Source: Calditrichia bacterium (GTDB lineage: Bacteria > Calditrichota > Calditrichia > RBG-13-44-9 > J075). From it: a stretch of 64,000 nt of DNA. Below, piece by piece: positions 26,917-36,308 of the stretch. Below the pieces are notes generated by a model, which was not told where the DNA came from, did no database searches, and saw only the letters and a program-made list of their open reading frames with translations. How positions within the stretch are numbered: position 1 is the first letter of the stretch; the number at the start of each line of letters is the position of its first letter. The stretch lies in assembly GCA_028284905.1 (NCBI GenBank), contig JANQQU010000025.1, positions 1 to 64,000 of the forward strand. Reading direction: 5' to 3'. The position numbers and the translations under genes were made by a program.

Positions 26917-27591
26917 ATGAAGTGGATGCAATGGTTGAGTGTTTTATTCTGTTTGATGTTAATTAGCAATGGCCAGGCGCAAATATCGGATTCCTTTTCT
27001 GGTTTATACGGGGGACTGGAAGGTGGGTCGATCAGTTATAATACCCAGATTACTTTTGATGGCGTGGACGATCCCGCCGGGCGAAGCGCTGCCGGCTATG
27101 GTGGGTTTCTTGGATATAATTTCCTCTCGGATAATATGCTGCTTGGTGCAGAATTCATCCTTAATTTTGCATCTGTTCCTGGCCCGTATACTTTCGATCA
27201 AACCACCAATGGGTTTTCCGAGCTGGAGGTTCGACGGGGAACCAGCGCCGGGCTTGATCTCCGCATCGGCTATCTAATTGCCGGACGATTTTTGTTCAAT
27301 GTCAAAGCCGGATACTCGGCCAACTCTCAATCTGTCCGTATTAAGGAAGATCCGTTAGAAATCGATCCGATGGAAATTTCCCGGGAATCTTTTGGCCGTT
27401 TCCAATTGGGCGCCGGTTTTGAAGCCAGCGTGCATCCCAATATCGCGATTCGTTTTTCTTTTCGCACATTAGCCGGCTTTGATCTGGAAAAAGCCGATGT
27501 TGCCGATGTTCCCCCCTTAAACGCCTTCAATCGTTTTGATGTGGAACCGAGTCAGCAGCAGTTCTTTTCGGGTGTGGTTTTGCGTTTTTAG
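26917..27591 (+). CDS. Small outer-membrane beta-barrel protein
   Basis: A 224-residue protein from the ATG at 26917, preceded by GCAGGGGAAAG. An upstream frame start at 26875 has no ribosome site. Signal peptide WLSVLFCLMLISNGQAQ. After it, glycine/aromatic alternating strands are visible (FSGLYGGLEGGSISYNTQI, GYGGFLGYNFLSDNMLLGAE, FLFNVKAGYSANSQ), ending with the C-terminal Phe (FFSGVVLRF) that is the BAM recognition signature. This fits an eight-stranded OmpA/OmpW-like barrel of the 'outer membrane beta-barrel protein' class. Function beyond that is unknown. Confidence 0.8.
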   Translation: MKWMQWLSVLFCLMLISNGQAQISDSFSGLYGGLEGGSISYNTQITFDGVDDPAGRSAAGYGGFLGYNFLSDNMLLGAEFILNFASVPGPYTFDQTTNGFSELEVRRGTSAGLDLRIGYLIAGRFLFNVKAGYSANSQSVRIKEDPLEIDPMEISRESFGRFQLGAGFEASVHPNIAIRFSFRTLAGFDLEKADVADVPPLNAFNRFDVEPSQQQFFSGVVLRF

Positions 27592-27943
27592 CCTCATTAG
27601 CGAACATTTTAATCGTTTTTAGTGTCACACTCACCTTATTATTGCCCGTTTTCTCTAATTATTATTATTTTTTTGAGAAATTACTGGCCATTTATCCCTC
27701 TTTGTTTATATAATAACACATCTTAAAATTAAAATAAATCGAAATGATAACAGTTAGTATGCTCCGATAGCAAAGTAGTGAACGCGGAAGTCTGTAGAAC
27801 CGCGATCATGGACTATTTCAATTCGGTGCTAAAAATATACCTGAGGACGATGATTGCAGGCGTTTATGCCCGTACAGTCCTGAGATATTTGTTGCTCATG
27901 CTTTATTGATCTTCAAGGAATGTCATTTAAAGGAGGGGGTTTT
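27592..27943. other. Intergenic region with a possible structured element
   Basis: About 350 bp with no supported gene. CTGAGGAC (near 27841) and GTCCTGAG (near 27883) can pair with one mismatch around GGC/GCC, so a hairpin may form before the zinc-ribbon gene. A perfect AAGGAGG site lies at the right end. Confidence 0.35.
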
Positions 27944-28171
27944 ATGGGTATGTATTGTCCGAAGTGCGATGAAAATACGATTGAAGAAATTGCGCTGGTT
28001 TTGTGGGATGGCATTGATAAAAATGGTGTGGAAATTGGCGGTGTATTTTATAAGATGGAATGCAAGAGATGCAGAGGACGTTGGGAAGTAGAAAACAAAG
28101 AATGGAGAGCATACATCGGCAGGGATGAAGATTGGACGCCAGGCGCTCTGGGTGATTTTTCCAATAATTAA
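27944..28171 (+). CDS. Small zinc-ribbon protein
   Basis: A 75-residue protein. The ATG at 27944 is chosen because AAGGAGGGGG lies four to five nt before it. The longer frame from 27920 would include the ribosome site. It has two knuckles, YCPKC and MECKRCRGRW, 35 residues apart, giving a four-cysteine zinc ribbon like those at the ends of transcription-associated or nucleic-acid-binding proteins. The C-terminal tail is acidic and contains W residues. Function unknown. It is not part of an obvious operon. Confidence 0.7.
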   Translation: MGMYCPKCDENTIEEIALVLWDGIDKNGVEIGGVFYKMECKRCRGRWEVENKEWRAYIGRDEDWTPGALGDFSNN

Positions 28172-28677
28172 TTTAAGGGAAGACATCAAAAGAATTTCAG
28201 GAAATACTGGCAGACTTTTGCAAAAACTCTCCGCAGTAATACGCAACCTGTGGTTATCATGTTTGTGAATTTTGCAGCAGAATACTCAGGGGAAGTGAAA
28301 TCAGCATTATCGCGATGAAAAAATATTTGCCGCGCCAGTATTGGTCTTTCATTATTTAGTAAAACATAGTTATTGCCCACCGCAAGAATTCAGCGACGCT
28401 GTTATGAATACTCCGTTTCCAGATTCTGAAAAATTGATAGAACTGTATGGTAGAAAAGGATGGTATGTTTTCCCGAAAATTTCCCGGTTTGAGGGAATAA
28501 AATGGGGTGCGCCGAAATCTGTGCTGTTAAAAACTTGGCAAGAGTTAATCTTGTTGATTAAATTTTTACCGCTAATTAAACTATGCTGATCCATCATTAA
28601 TTTTTGATATAGCAATAAAAACTCTCTATATTCCCAGAAATCTTTCAGTCCGAAAAATGCCGAAAAGGGGTATGGGA
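28172..28677. other. Intergenic stretch without a supported gene
   Basis: About 500 bp with short open frames on both strands (plus 28341-28589, minus 28370-28708). Neither has a ribosome site or recognisable motif. The stretch may hold decayed coding sequence and the promoter for the propeller protein that follows. Confidence 0.5.
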
Positions 28678-30810
28678 ATGAAATGCTCATTTCATCTGGT
28701 TTTCGCATTTCTGGTTATTTTAGTAATAAGTGTAATAGCGCAATCCGGTTGGCTTTGGAGTAATCCACAACCTTCCGCGAATATACTGCTTAGTTTATCC
28801 TTTACCGATAATACGAATGCAAAAGGCATCGCGGTTGGGGAATATGGCACAATGCTCCGCACGCTTGATGGTGGCATAAACTGGGAACCGATTCGCAGGA
28901 TAACCGGCCAGCATTTACGCGAGATTTATTTCATAAACAGCAACCTCGGATTTGTCGCTGGTGATTCCGGCATTGTGCTGCGCACTAATAACGGTGGGGG
29001 CAGCTGGGAGCGGCTGAACACCGGAGCTATCGACAATCTGCATGGATTACATTTTAGCGATGAAAATCATGGGACAGTTGTAGGCTGGTCCGGCACCGTG
29101 TTAAGAACTACCGATGGCGGTAACAATTGGGTAGCACAAACCAGCGGCAGTACTCGGGTATTGGAGTCAGTTTTCTTCCTCGACAATAATAGCGGATATA
29201 TTAGCGGTCATAACGGCACGATTCTCCACACTAATGATGGAGGAGCGAATTGGAATAGTCAAACCACTGGTACCACAAACCGGATACAAACAATTTATTT
29301 CACAGATGATAATCATGGTATTGCTGCCGGGCAAAGTGGCACAATCCTCCGCACTACTGATGGTGGGGCGAATTGGGGAAGCATCAGCAGCGGTACCAGC
29401 GCATGGTTGGAAAAAGCCGGTTTCCTCGACAATGATAATGGCTGGATCGTCGGAAGACTGGGCGCGATATTTCGTACTACGGATGGTGGGCAATCCTGGA
29501 GCTCGGATATTGGTATGACTTCTGCCTCATTCCATGGTGCCGCCTTTACCAGTGGAGGACAGGGGCTCATCGTTGGAGGCAGTAGCGGGGGAGGCACAGA
29601 GATTTTCTATTCGACAGACAATGGCCTCAATTGGGATGACCGGATTGTAAGTGCAGGAAATTCGTTTTTTTTGAAAGGTATTTATATTACTGAAAACAAT
29701 AGTGCAACCGCCGTCGGCACCGACGGCACCATCTTACATAGCAGCGATGGAGGGGAAAGCTGGACACAACGAAGCAGCGGGGTAACCGGGGCGCTTAATG
29801 ATGTTCATTACCGTACTCCGGAAAATGGATTTGCGGTAGGAAACTCCGGCATATTACTGGAAACTACGGATGGCGGTTTAACCTGGAATGGTCGTGATAG
29901 CGGCACAGATCGCTTTCTGAACTGTATTCAGTTTGTTGGGCCAGATTCCGGCTGGATTGCCGGGAGTGCAGGAACAATTTTGAAAACAACCGATGGTGGT
30001 GTCACCTGGGATGAAATTACCGGCTTGACTTCAGTAAGTTTGTTTGGTCTATATTTTAGCGATACACAGCACGGCACAGCGGTTGGCCAAGCTGGCGTCG
30101 TCTTTCGCAGTGGGGATGGCGGTAGCAGTTGGGGACAGCAGACCAGTGGTGCCGGGGCAACGCTTTTTGAGACACATTTTTCATCCGAAGACACCGGATG
30201 GGTGGCCGGCGCTAACGGTGTTATTATTTACACCGATAACGGCGGGCAAAGCTGGTCGCAGCAATCCAGCGGTACAAATGAATCACTTACTGGAATTTTT
30301 GAAAGTGCACCGGGTGTCGTTACCGCTGTTGGTGTGGACGGCGCAATTGTGCATACCACCAATGGCGGGATTAACTGGCAAGTAAAACCGCCTCTTTCCC
30401 GCTCCGATTTATGGACACTCTTTTTTACCGATCCCAACAATGGCATAATGGTCGGCGATAAAGGAACGATCTTTAAAACCACTTCCGGAGGGATCGTTTC
30501 AATTGGCAATTTTCCCGGCGCCCAACTGCCTGAGCGCATGACACTCGCGCAAAATTATCCCAATCCGTTTAACCCAGCGACAACAATTCACTACGATTTA
30601 GAACAGTCCGCCCATGTTAGATTGACGGTATTCAATATTCTCGGGCAAGTGATAAATGTTTTGGTTGATGAAAAACGGGCGGCCGGTAATAATATGGTGA
30701 CCTGGGATGGCAGAGATTTGCAAGGGCGTGAAGTTAGTTCCGGTATTTACATTTATCAAATTCGAAGTCGGGGAGAGGTTCAGAATCGGAAGATGGTATT
30801 ACTCCGTTGA
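28678..30810 (+). CDS. YCF48/BNR-type beta-propeller surface protein with C-terminal sorting domain
   Basis: A 710-residue protein from the ATG at 28678, seven nt after AAAAGGGG. Signal peptide (FLVILVISVIAQS). Then about thirteen 43-44-residue units of the YCF48/Hcf136 type follow (GxxGTILRTTDGGxNWxxQxSGT, LxxVxFxDxNxGxxVG), expected to build one or two beta-propellers. The last ~85 residues form a FlgD-like/type IX-style sorting domain (LAQNYPNPFNPATTIHYDL to the end RKMVLLR). The protein is thus exported across the outer membrane or anchored on the surface. In related bacteria such proteins are binding or structural, and no enzymatic residue set is apparent. Confidence 0.92.
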   Translation: MKCSFHLVFAFLVILVISVIAQSGWLWSNPQPSANILLSLSFTDNTNAKGIAVGEYGTMLRTLDGGINWEPIRRITGQHLREIYFINSNLGFVAGDSGIVLRTNNGGGSWERLNTGAIDNLHGLHFSDENHGTVVGWSGTVLRTTDGGNNWVAQTSGSTRVLESVFFLDNNSGYISGHNGTILHTNDGGANWNSQTTGTTNRIQTIYFTDDNHGIAAGQSGTILRTTDGGANWGSISSGTSAWLEKAGFLDNDNGWIVGRLGAIFRTTDGGQSWSSDIGMTSASFHGAAFTSGGQGLIVGGSSGGGTEIFYSTDNGLNWDDRIVSAGNSFFLKGIYITENNSATAVGTDGTILHSSDGGESWTQRSSGVTGALNDVHYRTPENGFAVGNSGILLETTDGGLTWNGRDSGTDRFLNCIQFVGPDSGWIAGSAGTILKTTDGGVTWDEITGLTSVSLFGLYFSDTQHGTAVGQAGVVFRSGDGGSSWGQQTSGAGATLFETHFSSEDTGWVAGANGVIIYTDNGGQSWSQQSSGTNESLTGIFESAPGVVTAVGVDGAIVHTTNGGINWQVKPPLSRSDLWTLFFTDPNNGIMVGDKGTIFKTTSGGIVSIGNFPGAQLPERMTLAQNYPNPFNPATTIHYDLEQSAHVRLTVFNILGQVINVLVDEKRAAGNNMVTWDGRDLQGREVSSGIYIYQIRSRGEVQNRKMVLLR

Positions 30811-30828
30811 AGTATTAATTTTTCGATT

Positions 30829-30912
30829 GTCATCGCGAGGCGCTTTTGCCGAAGCGATCTCTATGTTGCATGCACTTTTGAGATCGCTTCGGCAAAAGCG
30901 CCTCGCGATGAC
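30829..30912. repeat. Palindromic intergenic repeat, copy 2 (perfect 33-bp arms)
   Basis: The 33-base arm 30829-30861 is exactly complementary to 30880-30912 (GTCATCGCGAGGCGC at the outer end). The 18-nt loop contains TTGCATGCACTT. It lies right after the propeller gene and could end its transcript. Confidence 0.9.
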
Positions 30913-30963
30913 TTCTTTTCGTGTCATTTCTAAACTCTCCTAAAAATCAAAGAAAGGAAATTC

Positions 30964-31455
30964 TTGAAGGAAGACCGATTCCTGGAAGAATCTGAGGATT
31001 ATGTTAATTATCCCAGATTATGGAATTTCGTTAGTGGACAGTTTCAATGTGGATTAGGCTCTGTCCATGGCCCGAGTCATTGGCGCCGGGTGGAGGAGAA
31101 TGGTTTATATCTGGCGAAGAAATCCGGGGCTAACTTAACTGTCGTCCGGTTGTTTGCCGTTTTTCATGACAGCCGTAGGGAGAATGATTACACCGACCCC
31201 CAGCATGGTTTAAGAGGTGCAGAATTAGCGTATCAATGCAGAGGGGATTTGTTCGATATCCGCGATGAGGATTTTGAAAAATTGTATTTCGCCTGCGAGC
31301 ATCACACCCATGAGAGATTCAATGAAGACCCAACGATTGGGACATGCTGGGATGCAGACCGTCTCGATTTACCACGGGTTGGTATTTCGCCAAGTGAAGA
31401 ATATATGAGTACCGAATTCGGAAAAGAAATTGCTCGTAGCGGAGGATTCTCTTAA
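30964..31455 (+). CDS. HD-domain phosphohydrolase
   Basis: A 163-residue protein from a TTG at 30964, with AAAGGA six nt upstream. No ATG lies near the start in frame. HD-domain metal ligands are visible: HGPSHWRRV (first His), then the HD pair in VFHDSRREND, followed by a late Asp in WDADRLDL. The family hydrolyses phosphate esters, nucleotides or phosphodiesters. The exact substrate cannot be told from sequence. The layout 'SHWRRV...HDS.R.ND' resembles small stand-alone HD proteins of unknown substrate. No operon partner. Confidence 0.8.
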   Translation: MKEDRFLEESEDYVNYPRLWNFVSGQFQCGLGSVHGPSHWRRVEENGLYLAKKSGANLTVVRLFAVFHDSRRENDYTDPQHGLRGAELAYQCRGDLFDIRDEDFEKLYFACEHHTHERFNEDPTIGTCWDADRLDLPRVGISPSEEYMSTEFGKEIARSGGFS

Positions 31456-31475
31456 GATATCATTGCTATACGTTA

Positions 31476-34418
31476 TTAATGATCAGCTTTGCTCAAATCC
31501 TGGAATTCTTTCGCCTTTTCGACATTCCCACTTTTTTCATGTAATCTGCCAAGCAATATCGCTGTCTGGCGGGTTTTTTCGTCGGTAAGTCCCCGATGTT
31601 GTTTTTGTAAACTAAACACTTCCTGAAGCAGCGATTCCGCTTTGCTAAATTCGTTGCGCTGCAGACAAAATTCACCATAAACAAACAGTCCGTTCCAAAG
31701 CCGGGGATTGTTCTCCTTAACGCTGCTGCGAAATAGCTTTACCCCTGTATTCAATAGCGAATCTGCCAGCTGAAAATCGTCTCTTTCCCCGGCGATAAGG
31801 CCGCGTTGCGTATAACTTTCCGCTACTGCCGGGTGGGCTTCACCAAACAGATTTTGAAAAAGGTGAGCAGCAGCGATGTAAGCCGAATCGGACTTTACCC
31901 ATTGTTTTTGATCATGATAAACGGATGCCAGGGCAATGAGTGCATTTCCGGTCAGGCGGTGGGATTTCCCAAACACTTTACTGCGTAATGCTACCGCGCG
32001 CACCAGCAATTCTTCCGCTCTTCGTAAGTCTCCCTTCCGTTGCAGCAGCATTCCCTGGTAATACACTAATTTCACATATTCCGGATGGGATTCCCCATAA
32101 ACTTTCCCAATGATCGTTTCTGCCTCCTGAAAGCATGCTTCTGCTTCTGTAAATTCACCCTGCCGTCCAAGGATGCCAGCCAGATGGGTGAGACTATAAG
32201 CGACTTTCGGATGTTCTTCTCCCAGGGACGTACGACGGATTTGCAAGGCCCGGCGGTGTAATGCTTCCGAGGAGTCGACGCGTCCCATAATTTCACTGAG
32301 CTGTGCCATACTGGTGAAGGTATAGGCGAGGGTAGGGTGATCATCCCCGAGCAGTTTCTGATCGATATACAGGGATTGCCGCAGCATACTGTCGGCAGTT
32401 ACGAAATCTCCTTTATCGCGCAATAATTGCCCCAGGTTAAAATAAGTTGTCGAAGTCTCCTGATGTTCTTCACCGACCACCCGGCGTAATATTTTAATAC
32501 CCTTGCGAAAGAGTTTCTCCGCCGGTTCATAATCATTCTTTTCATGAAGTAGCAATGCGACATTATTGATTGTCGTAGCATAAGCAACGTTTTCCGGCGC
32601 ACCGTTCGCTTCCATTACCGCTAGTCCTTTATTATACCAGGTTTCTGCGGCATCGTATTCGCCCAGATCGTTTTTCAGCCAGCCGAGGAAATTCAGGGTG
32701 GTGACGTAATCATCAGTGTGGGATGCCTCCAGCGTTTTCTGGATTTCGATTGCCGCAATATATAACGATTCCGCCTGAGCAAAATTGCCGAGCATATGAT
32801 GATACTCACCCAGTGCCTGCATGCTTCTCGCCGTCCCGGCAATATCTGCAGCAGCTTCATTGTTGCGGAGGGTCAGCGATTTTTCCAACAGCGGTTTGGC
32901 GCGGGCATATAATCCAAGGTTGTTGTATACTCTGCCAATCACTTCCGAGAGTGCTGCTTTCACTTCCGGCTGGGAGGTTAGCTCCTGGTCCAGCCTTTTC
33001 GCCCCTTCATCGAGTAACTCCCGGGCTGTAACTGCCTCCCCGCGGGATTGATTGGGATCCGATATCGCAAAGATGCTGGTAAGAAATTCGGTAATTTGTG
33101 ATGCTTTCTGTGCCTCCAAACGCGCACGGTCTCTTTCTTCTGCCAGGCGGATAGTGTAGAAGCTGATCAGCGTTGCCAGGAGGAGAAGGGTCATTGCACT
33201 ACTGATAACAGCGAGGCGATGGCGCCGGATAAATTTCCCCGCCCGGTATTGAAAAGCATCCCCACTGGCAGAGACCGGTTTGTCATCGAGATAATTTCGT
33301 AAATCGTTGATGAACTCATCAATATACTGATACCGGCGTTCCGGTTCTTTTCGTAAGGCTTTCAAACAGATATTGTCGAGATCGCCACTCAGTTGCTGCT
33401 TTAACCTGGTAATACTAAGCTGGCGTAAGCGGGCTGTGTTTTCCGGTGAAGATTCTGTCGCTTTTGTAGAAGCGTTTTTCAGAAATAAACCGGTGCTCGG
33501 TTTTAAAGGATCCGTATGGCAAACGGCATCAACTAACGCAGCGACAGAATGGCTGTCCAGCCGGTAAGGAGGATTACCGGAAAGCAACAGGGAAAGGATC
33601 ACGCCCAGCGAATAGATATCCGAAGCGGTGGTTACCGCTTCTCCGCGAATTTGTTCGGGGCTGGCATATTCCGGCGTCATGGCCATCAAACCAGCCTGGG
33701 TAATTGTCTGCATGATAGCGTCATCGCTCTCGAGAAATTTGGCGATACCAAAATCGAGAAGCTTCACTTCACCGCTTCCGGTTACCATGATATTGCCCGG
33801 CTTTAAGTCCCGATGGATGACCAGATTGCGATGCGCATAACGCACTGCTTCACAAACTTCAATGAATAAACTTAGCCGGTCTTCAATAGATAGTTGGTTA
33901 CGGTCGCAATAGCAGTGAATCGGTTCGCCATCCACATATTCCATGGTGAAATAGGGATCACCATTTGTTGTAACGCCACCATCGAGCAGGCGAGCAATAT
34001 TCGGATGTTCCAGACGTGCCAGTATCTGCCGCTCGTTACGAAAGCGACTGAGGACTTCCCGGCTGTTTCTGCCGTTCTTGATCAGCTTCAAAGCGACCTG
34101 TTGTTTGAATTCACCATCGGAGCGCTCGGCAAGATAGACAGCGCCCATGCCACCAGTGCCAATCAGCGCTATAATACGGTAATTCTCAATTTGTGTGCCT
34201 GGCGCCAGGGTGTCCGGGGCGAGTGCTATGCCATCCAGCGCATGGCCATCCAGCATGCTGTGTGGACTGTCGTCTTCGGAAAGAAGTTGCATTATTTCCC
34301 GATAAAGTTCATCATTTCCCGCACATGCTTCCTGCACAAACGCCTCCCGTTTATCGATTGGGAGTTCGATCGCCGACTTAAAGATGGATTCTATTTTATC
34401 CCAGGTGTTTTGATTCAT
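31476..34418 (-). CDS. Membrane-anchored Ser/Thr protein kinase with TPR repeats
   Basis: A 980-residue protein. The first ~75 residues are a helical lead (DELYREIMQLLSEDD). The protein kinase domain (~80-385) contains glycine loop IGTGGMGAVYLAE, VALKLIK (catalytic Lys), HRDLKPGNIM, LDFGIAKFLE and TPEYASPEQIRG, so all Hanks motifs are intact. One membrane helix follows at about 400-422 (VISSAMTLLLLATLISFYTI). The rest (~470-970) is a row of kinesin-light-chain-like TPRs (YNNLGLYARAKPLLEKSL, LNFLGWLKNDLGEYDAAETW). An ECF sigma factor gene lies directly upstream on the same strand, a conserved pairing in which kinase and sigma factor act together. The TPR part probably recruits partners on the far side of the membrane. 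Confidence 0.95.
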   Translation of the reverse strand: MNQNTWDKIESIFKSAIELPIDKREAFVQEACAGNDELYREIMQLLSEDDSPHSMLDGHALDGIALAPDTLAPGTQIENYRIIALIGTGGMGAVYLAERSDGEFKQQVALKLIKNGRNSREVLSRFRNERQILARLEHPNIARLLDGGVTTNGDPYFTMEYVDGEPIHCYCDRNQLSIEDRLSLFIEVCEAVRYAHRNLVIHRDLKPGNIMVTGSGEVKLLDFGIAKFLESDDAIMQTITQAGLMAMTPEYASPEQIRGEAVTTASDIYSLGVILSLLLSGNPPYRLDSHSVAALVDAVCHTDPLKPSTGLFLKNASTKATESSPENTARLRQLSITRLKQQLSGDLDNICLKALRKEPERRYQYIDEFINDLRNYLDDKPVSASGDAFQYRAGKFIRRHRLAVISSAMTLLLLATLISFYTIRLAEERDRARLEAQKASQITEFLTSIFAISDPNQSRGEAVTARELLDEGAKRLDQELTSQPEVKAALSEVIGRVYNNLGLYARAKPLLEKSLTLRNNEAAADIAGTARSMQALGEYHHMLGNFAQAESLYIAAIEIQKTLEASHTDDYVTTLNFLGWLKNDLGEYDAAETWYNKGLAVMEANGAPENVAYATTINNVALLLHEKNDYEPAEKLFRKGIKILRRVVGEEHQETSTTYFNLGQLLRDKGDFVTADSMLRQSLYIDQKLLGDDHPTLAYTFTSMAQLSEIMGRVDSSEALHRRALQIRRTSLGEEHPKVAYSLTHLAGILGRQGEFTEAEACFQEAETIIGKVYGESHPEYVKLVYYQGMLLQRKGDLRRAEELLVRAVALRSKVFGKSHRLTGNALIALASVYHDQKQWVKSDSAYIAAAHLFQNLFGEAHPAVAESYTQRGLIAGERDDFQLADSLLNTGVKLFRSSVKENNPRLWNGLFVYGEFCLQRNEFSKAESLLQEVFSLQKQHRGLTDEKTRQTAILLGRLHEKSGNVEKAKEFQDLSKADH

Positions 34419-34486
34419 TGAGGTGTGCTTTTTTGAAGTGATTGTTCCTCGAATTGTTCTTTCTGCTCACTTTTAATTCGCTATTT

Positions 34487-34519
34487 CCATTCATCCTGAG
34501 CCTGCTGAAGGATGAATGG
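34487..34519. repeat. Perfect hairpin between sigma factor and kinase genes
   Basis: CCATTCATCCT (34487-34497) pairs with AGGATGAATGG (34509-34519), loop 11 nt. The sequence TCATCCTGAGC..GAAGGATGA is a dispersed intergenic palindrome type seen in many bacteria. Its place inside the sigma-kinase operon could damp downstream expression. Confidence 0.65.
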
Positions 34520-34543
34520 AGGTTAATGCAGTTTTAATAATCG

Positions 34544-35122
34544 TCATTCCGGGGTATCTCTTAACTCTTTGCTTAACCAGGCGCGGGCGAGGCGCCAGTC
34601 CAGGCGAACTGTCGGGATGGAAACGCCCAATGTTTCGGCAATCTCTTCGTGGGTTAAGCCGCCAAAAAAACGATACTCAACCACATTGGCCTGGCGCTCA
34701 TTTAGGGAAGATAAACGGGTCAGTGCTTCATCAAGATCGAGCAATCTTTCCGAGCGCCATTCCGCCCCAAAAGCTGCTTCATCGAATGTTGCGACCATCG
34801 CTCCGCCACCGCGCTTTTGGGCATTGCGCTGGTTGGCATAATTAATGAGAATCCGGCGCATCGCCTGCGAGGCAATCGCAAAAAAATGTGCGCGATTTTG
34901 CCAGTTGACGTTTTTCTGATTAACTAGTTTTAGATATGCTTCGTGTACTAATGCGGTGGTGTTTAGGGTGTGACCGGGACGCTCGCCATACAATTGCCGG
35001 TGGGCGATCTGCTGCAGGCCATCATAAATCAGCGGCATCAGCTGGTTGACAACTTCCCGGTTGCCGTCACTGATTTCGCTCAACAGCCTTGTTATTTCCT
35101 TCTGATGGCCATCCCATTCCAT
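34544..35122 (-). CDS. ECF-type RNA polymerase sigma factor
   Basis: A 192-residue sigma-70-family protein. Region 2 spans roughly 20-95 (LNTTALVHEAYLKLVNQ, RAHFFAIASQAMRRILINYA) and region 4 about 135-190 (LSSLNERQANVVEYRFFGGL, THEEIAETLGVSIPTVRLDW). The ALVHEAYLKL and AHFFAIASQAMR strings belong to the subgroup annotated as 'ECF sigma/Gemmata-like, Sig-70 X6', which is normally encoded next to Ser/Thr kinases. That is exactly the arrangement here, with the kinase-TPR gene 126 bp downstream. There is no anti-sigma gene, so control by phosphorylation through the partner kinase is the likeliest mechanism (inference). No clear ribosome site before ATG. Confidence 0.92.
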   Translation of the reverse strand: MEWDGHQKEITRLLSEISDGNREVVNQLMPLIYDGLQQIAHRQLYGERPGHTLNTTALVHEAYLKLVNQKNVNWQNRAHFFAIASQAMRRILINYANQRNAQKRGGGAMVATFDEAAFGAEWRSERLLDLDEALTRLSSLNERQANVVEYRFFGGLTHEEIAETLGVSIPTVRLDWRLARAWLSKELRDTPE

Positions 35123-35266
35123 GTTTGAAATTACTAAATATTCCCGATGCTGTCAATTCTTTCTTCGGGGGATTACCACTTTCCACGGGTTTTGTTGCGC
35201 TAAAGATTTTCTTTTACCAGCCCGAAAATATTCACAGTATTTCGGGCTGGTTTACTTGATTTAAAA

Positions 35267-35896
35267 TCAATTCGGCTCTGCCAACAAAGCTTGCTCCCGG
35301 TCAGTCATCCAGGCCTCAATTTCCGCTACGGAAGGATTCGTTACGCTAATCCATTCTTTACAGTATTCGAATTCTTCCTTCAAGCGTTTTTTGGAAATGT
35401 GATCGAGGTTTCTCTCCTGCGCATCCCAGCGCGGACCTCCCAGCCAAACTGCCGCAAACATGATGCGTGCTTTCAAGGGAGAAGTGCCGCCGGCGAGGCA
35501 GGCTTCGTAAAACATTCTATGCACATCTTGCCAGGGGCGCTTTTTAAACTGATTGGGGGTAATCTGCTCATTTTCCGACTGGCAATAGGCATCATGAATA
35601 ATCGCGGCTTTTAGGAATTCGCTTTCAAAACGCCCATCGCTGAGCCACAAGGCTAGCCGCGGTACTGAGGCGCCATCGGTTAGAGTGCCTTTCGGTGCGG
35701 TCCATTCCACGCCGCTGGAATCGACAAACACCAGTTTTTCATCAACCAATTCTTTAAAATCGCCAATCTCTTTCAGGGTAACATTCTCCGGGGTAAATCC
35801 GGTTTTAGGGGTATCGTCCGCTTTTTCATCAGTGCAACCGATAAGCAGAATCGCAATCATTGATAACAACACTATCATTATATTTGAAATTCTCAT
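35267..35896 (-). CDS. DUF1353-family lipoprotein
   Basis: A 209-residue protein from the ATG at 35896. AGGA lies seven to eight nt before this ATG and overlaps the codons of the alternative start at 35911. Lipoprotein signal ends in AILLIGC. The domain TLTDGASVPRLALW followed by AAIIHDAYC is the DUF1353 signature, a family often found in phages and as small cell-wall-related proteins with no established activity. The Asp-Gly-Ala-Ser and His-Asp residues look like a possible active site. No partner gene adjoins. Confidence 0.8.
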   Translation of the reverse strand: MRISNIMIVLLSMIAILLIGCTDEKADDTPKTGFTPENVTLKEIGDFKELVDEKLVFVDSSGVEWTAPKGTLTDGASVPRLALWLSDGRFESEFLKAAIIHDAYCQSENEQITPNQFKKRPWQDVHRMFYEACLAGGTSPLKARIMFAAVWLGGPRWDAQERNLDHISKKRLKEEFEYCKEWISVTNPSVAEIEAWMTDREQALLAEPN

Positions 35897-36308
35897 TTTA
35901 GTATTCCTCATCGTTTCGGTTAAAAGTTAACGCATAAATTTTAGAACTTCATATATTCTGTTCTGACTGCCTTTAAGAGTAATAAAGAGAAAGTGGGGGA
36001 TAAATGCTAATATTTAGAGCACAAAAACTAATGTTGATGTAACACTTATCGATTTCGAAAGCGTTAAGAAAACGACAAAATAAACATCCGGCAAATTTTT
36101 TTCAATTAAGTAAACCTAACGCTAATACTAACCTTTTATGGCATTTATTCCCATCATCAAAATTGCTTTAAGTCAATCATTGCCGTTTAAGCATTGATAT
36201 AGGCGATTTGCGAGGAATTTAATTGTGCCGGTTAATTAAAGATTATATTATGGTGAACCCCGGGCCAATGAATAACAATGATCGTATTTAGATAAGCTGG
36301 TATTATCG
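35897..36308. other. Intergenic, AT-rich
   Basis: About 410 bp between divergently oriented genes (lipoprotein left, methyltransferase right). It should hold two promoters. I see no palindrome, RNA motif or open frame that I could support. Confidence 0.5.

Noticed and set aside
27841-27890. Inverted repeat CTGAGGAC/GTCCTGAG before the zinc-ribbon gene, considered as a riboswitch or small RNA
   Set aside because: One mismatch, no match to any riboswitch class I know and no expression signal visible; kept only as a note in the intergenic entry.
28341-28589. 82-codon frame on the plus strand and an overlapping minus-strand frame (28370-28708)
   Set aside because: No ribosome site, no motif, and mutually overlapping, so neither is supported.
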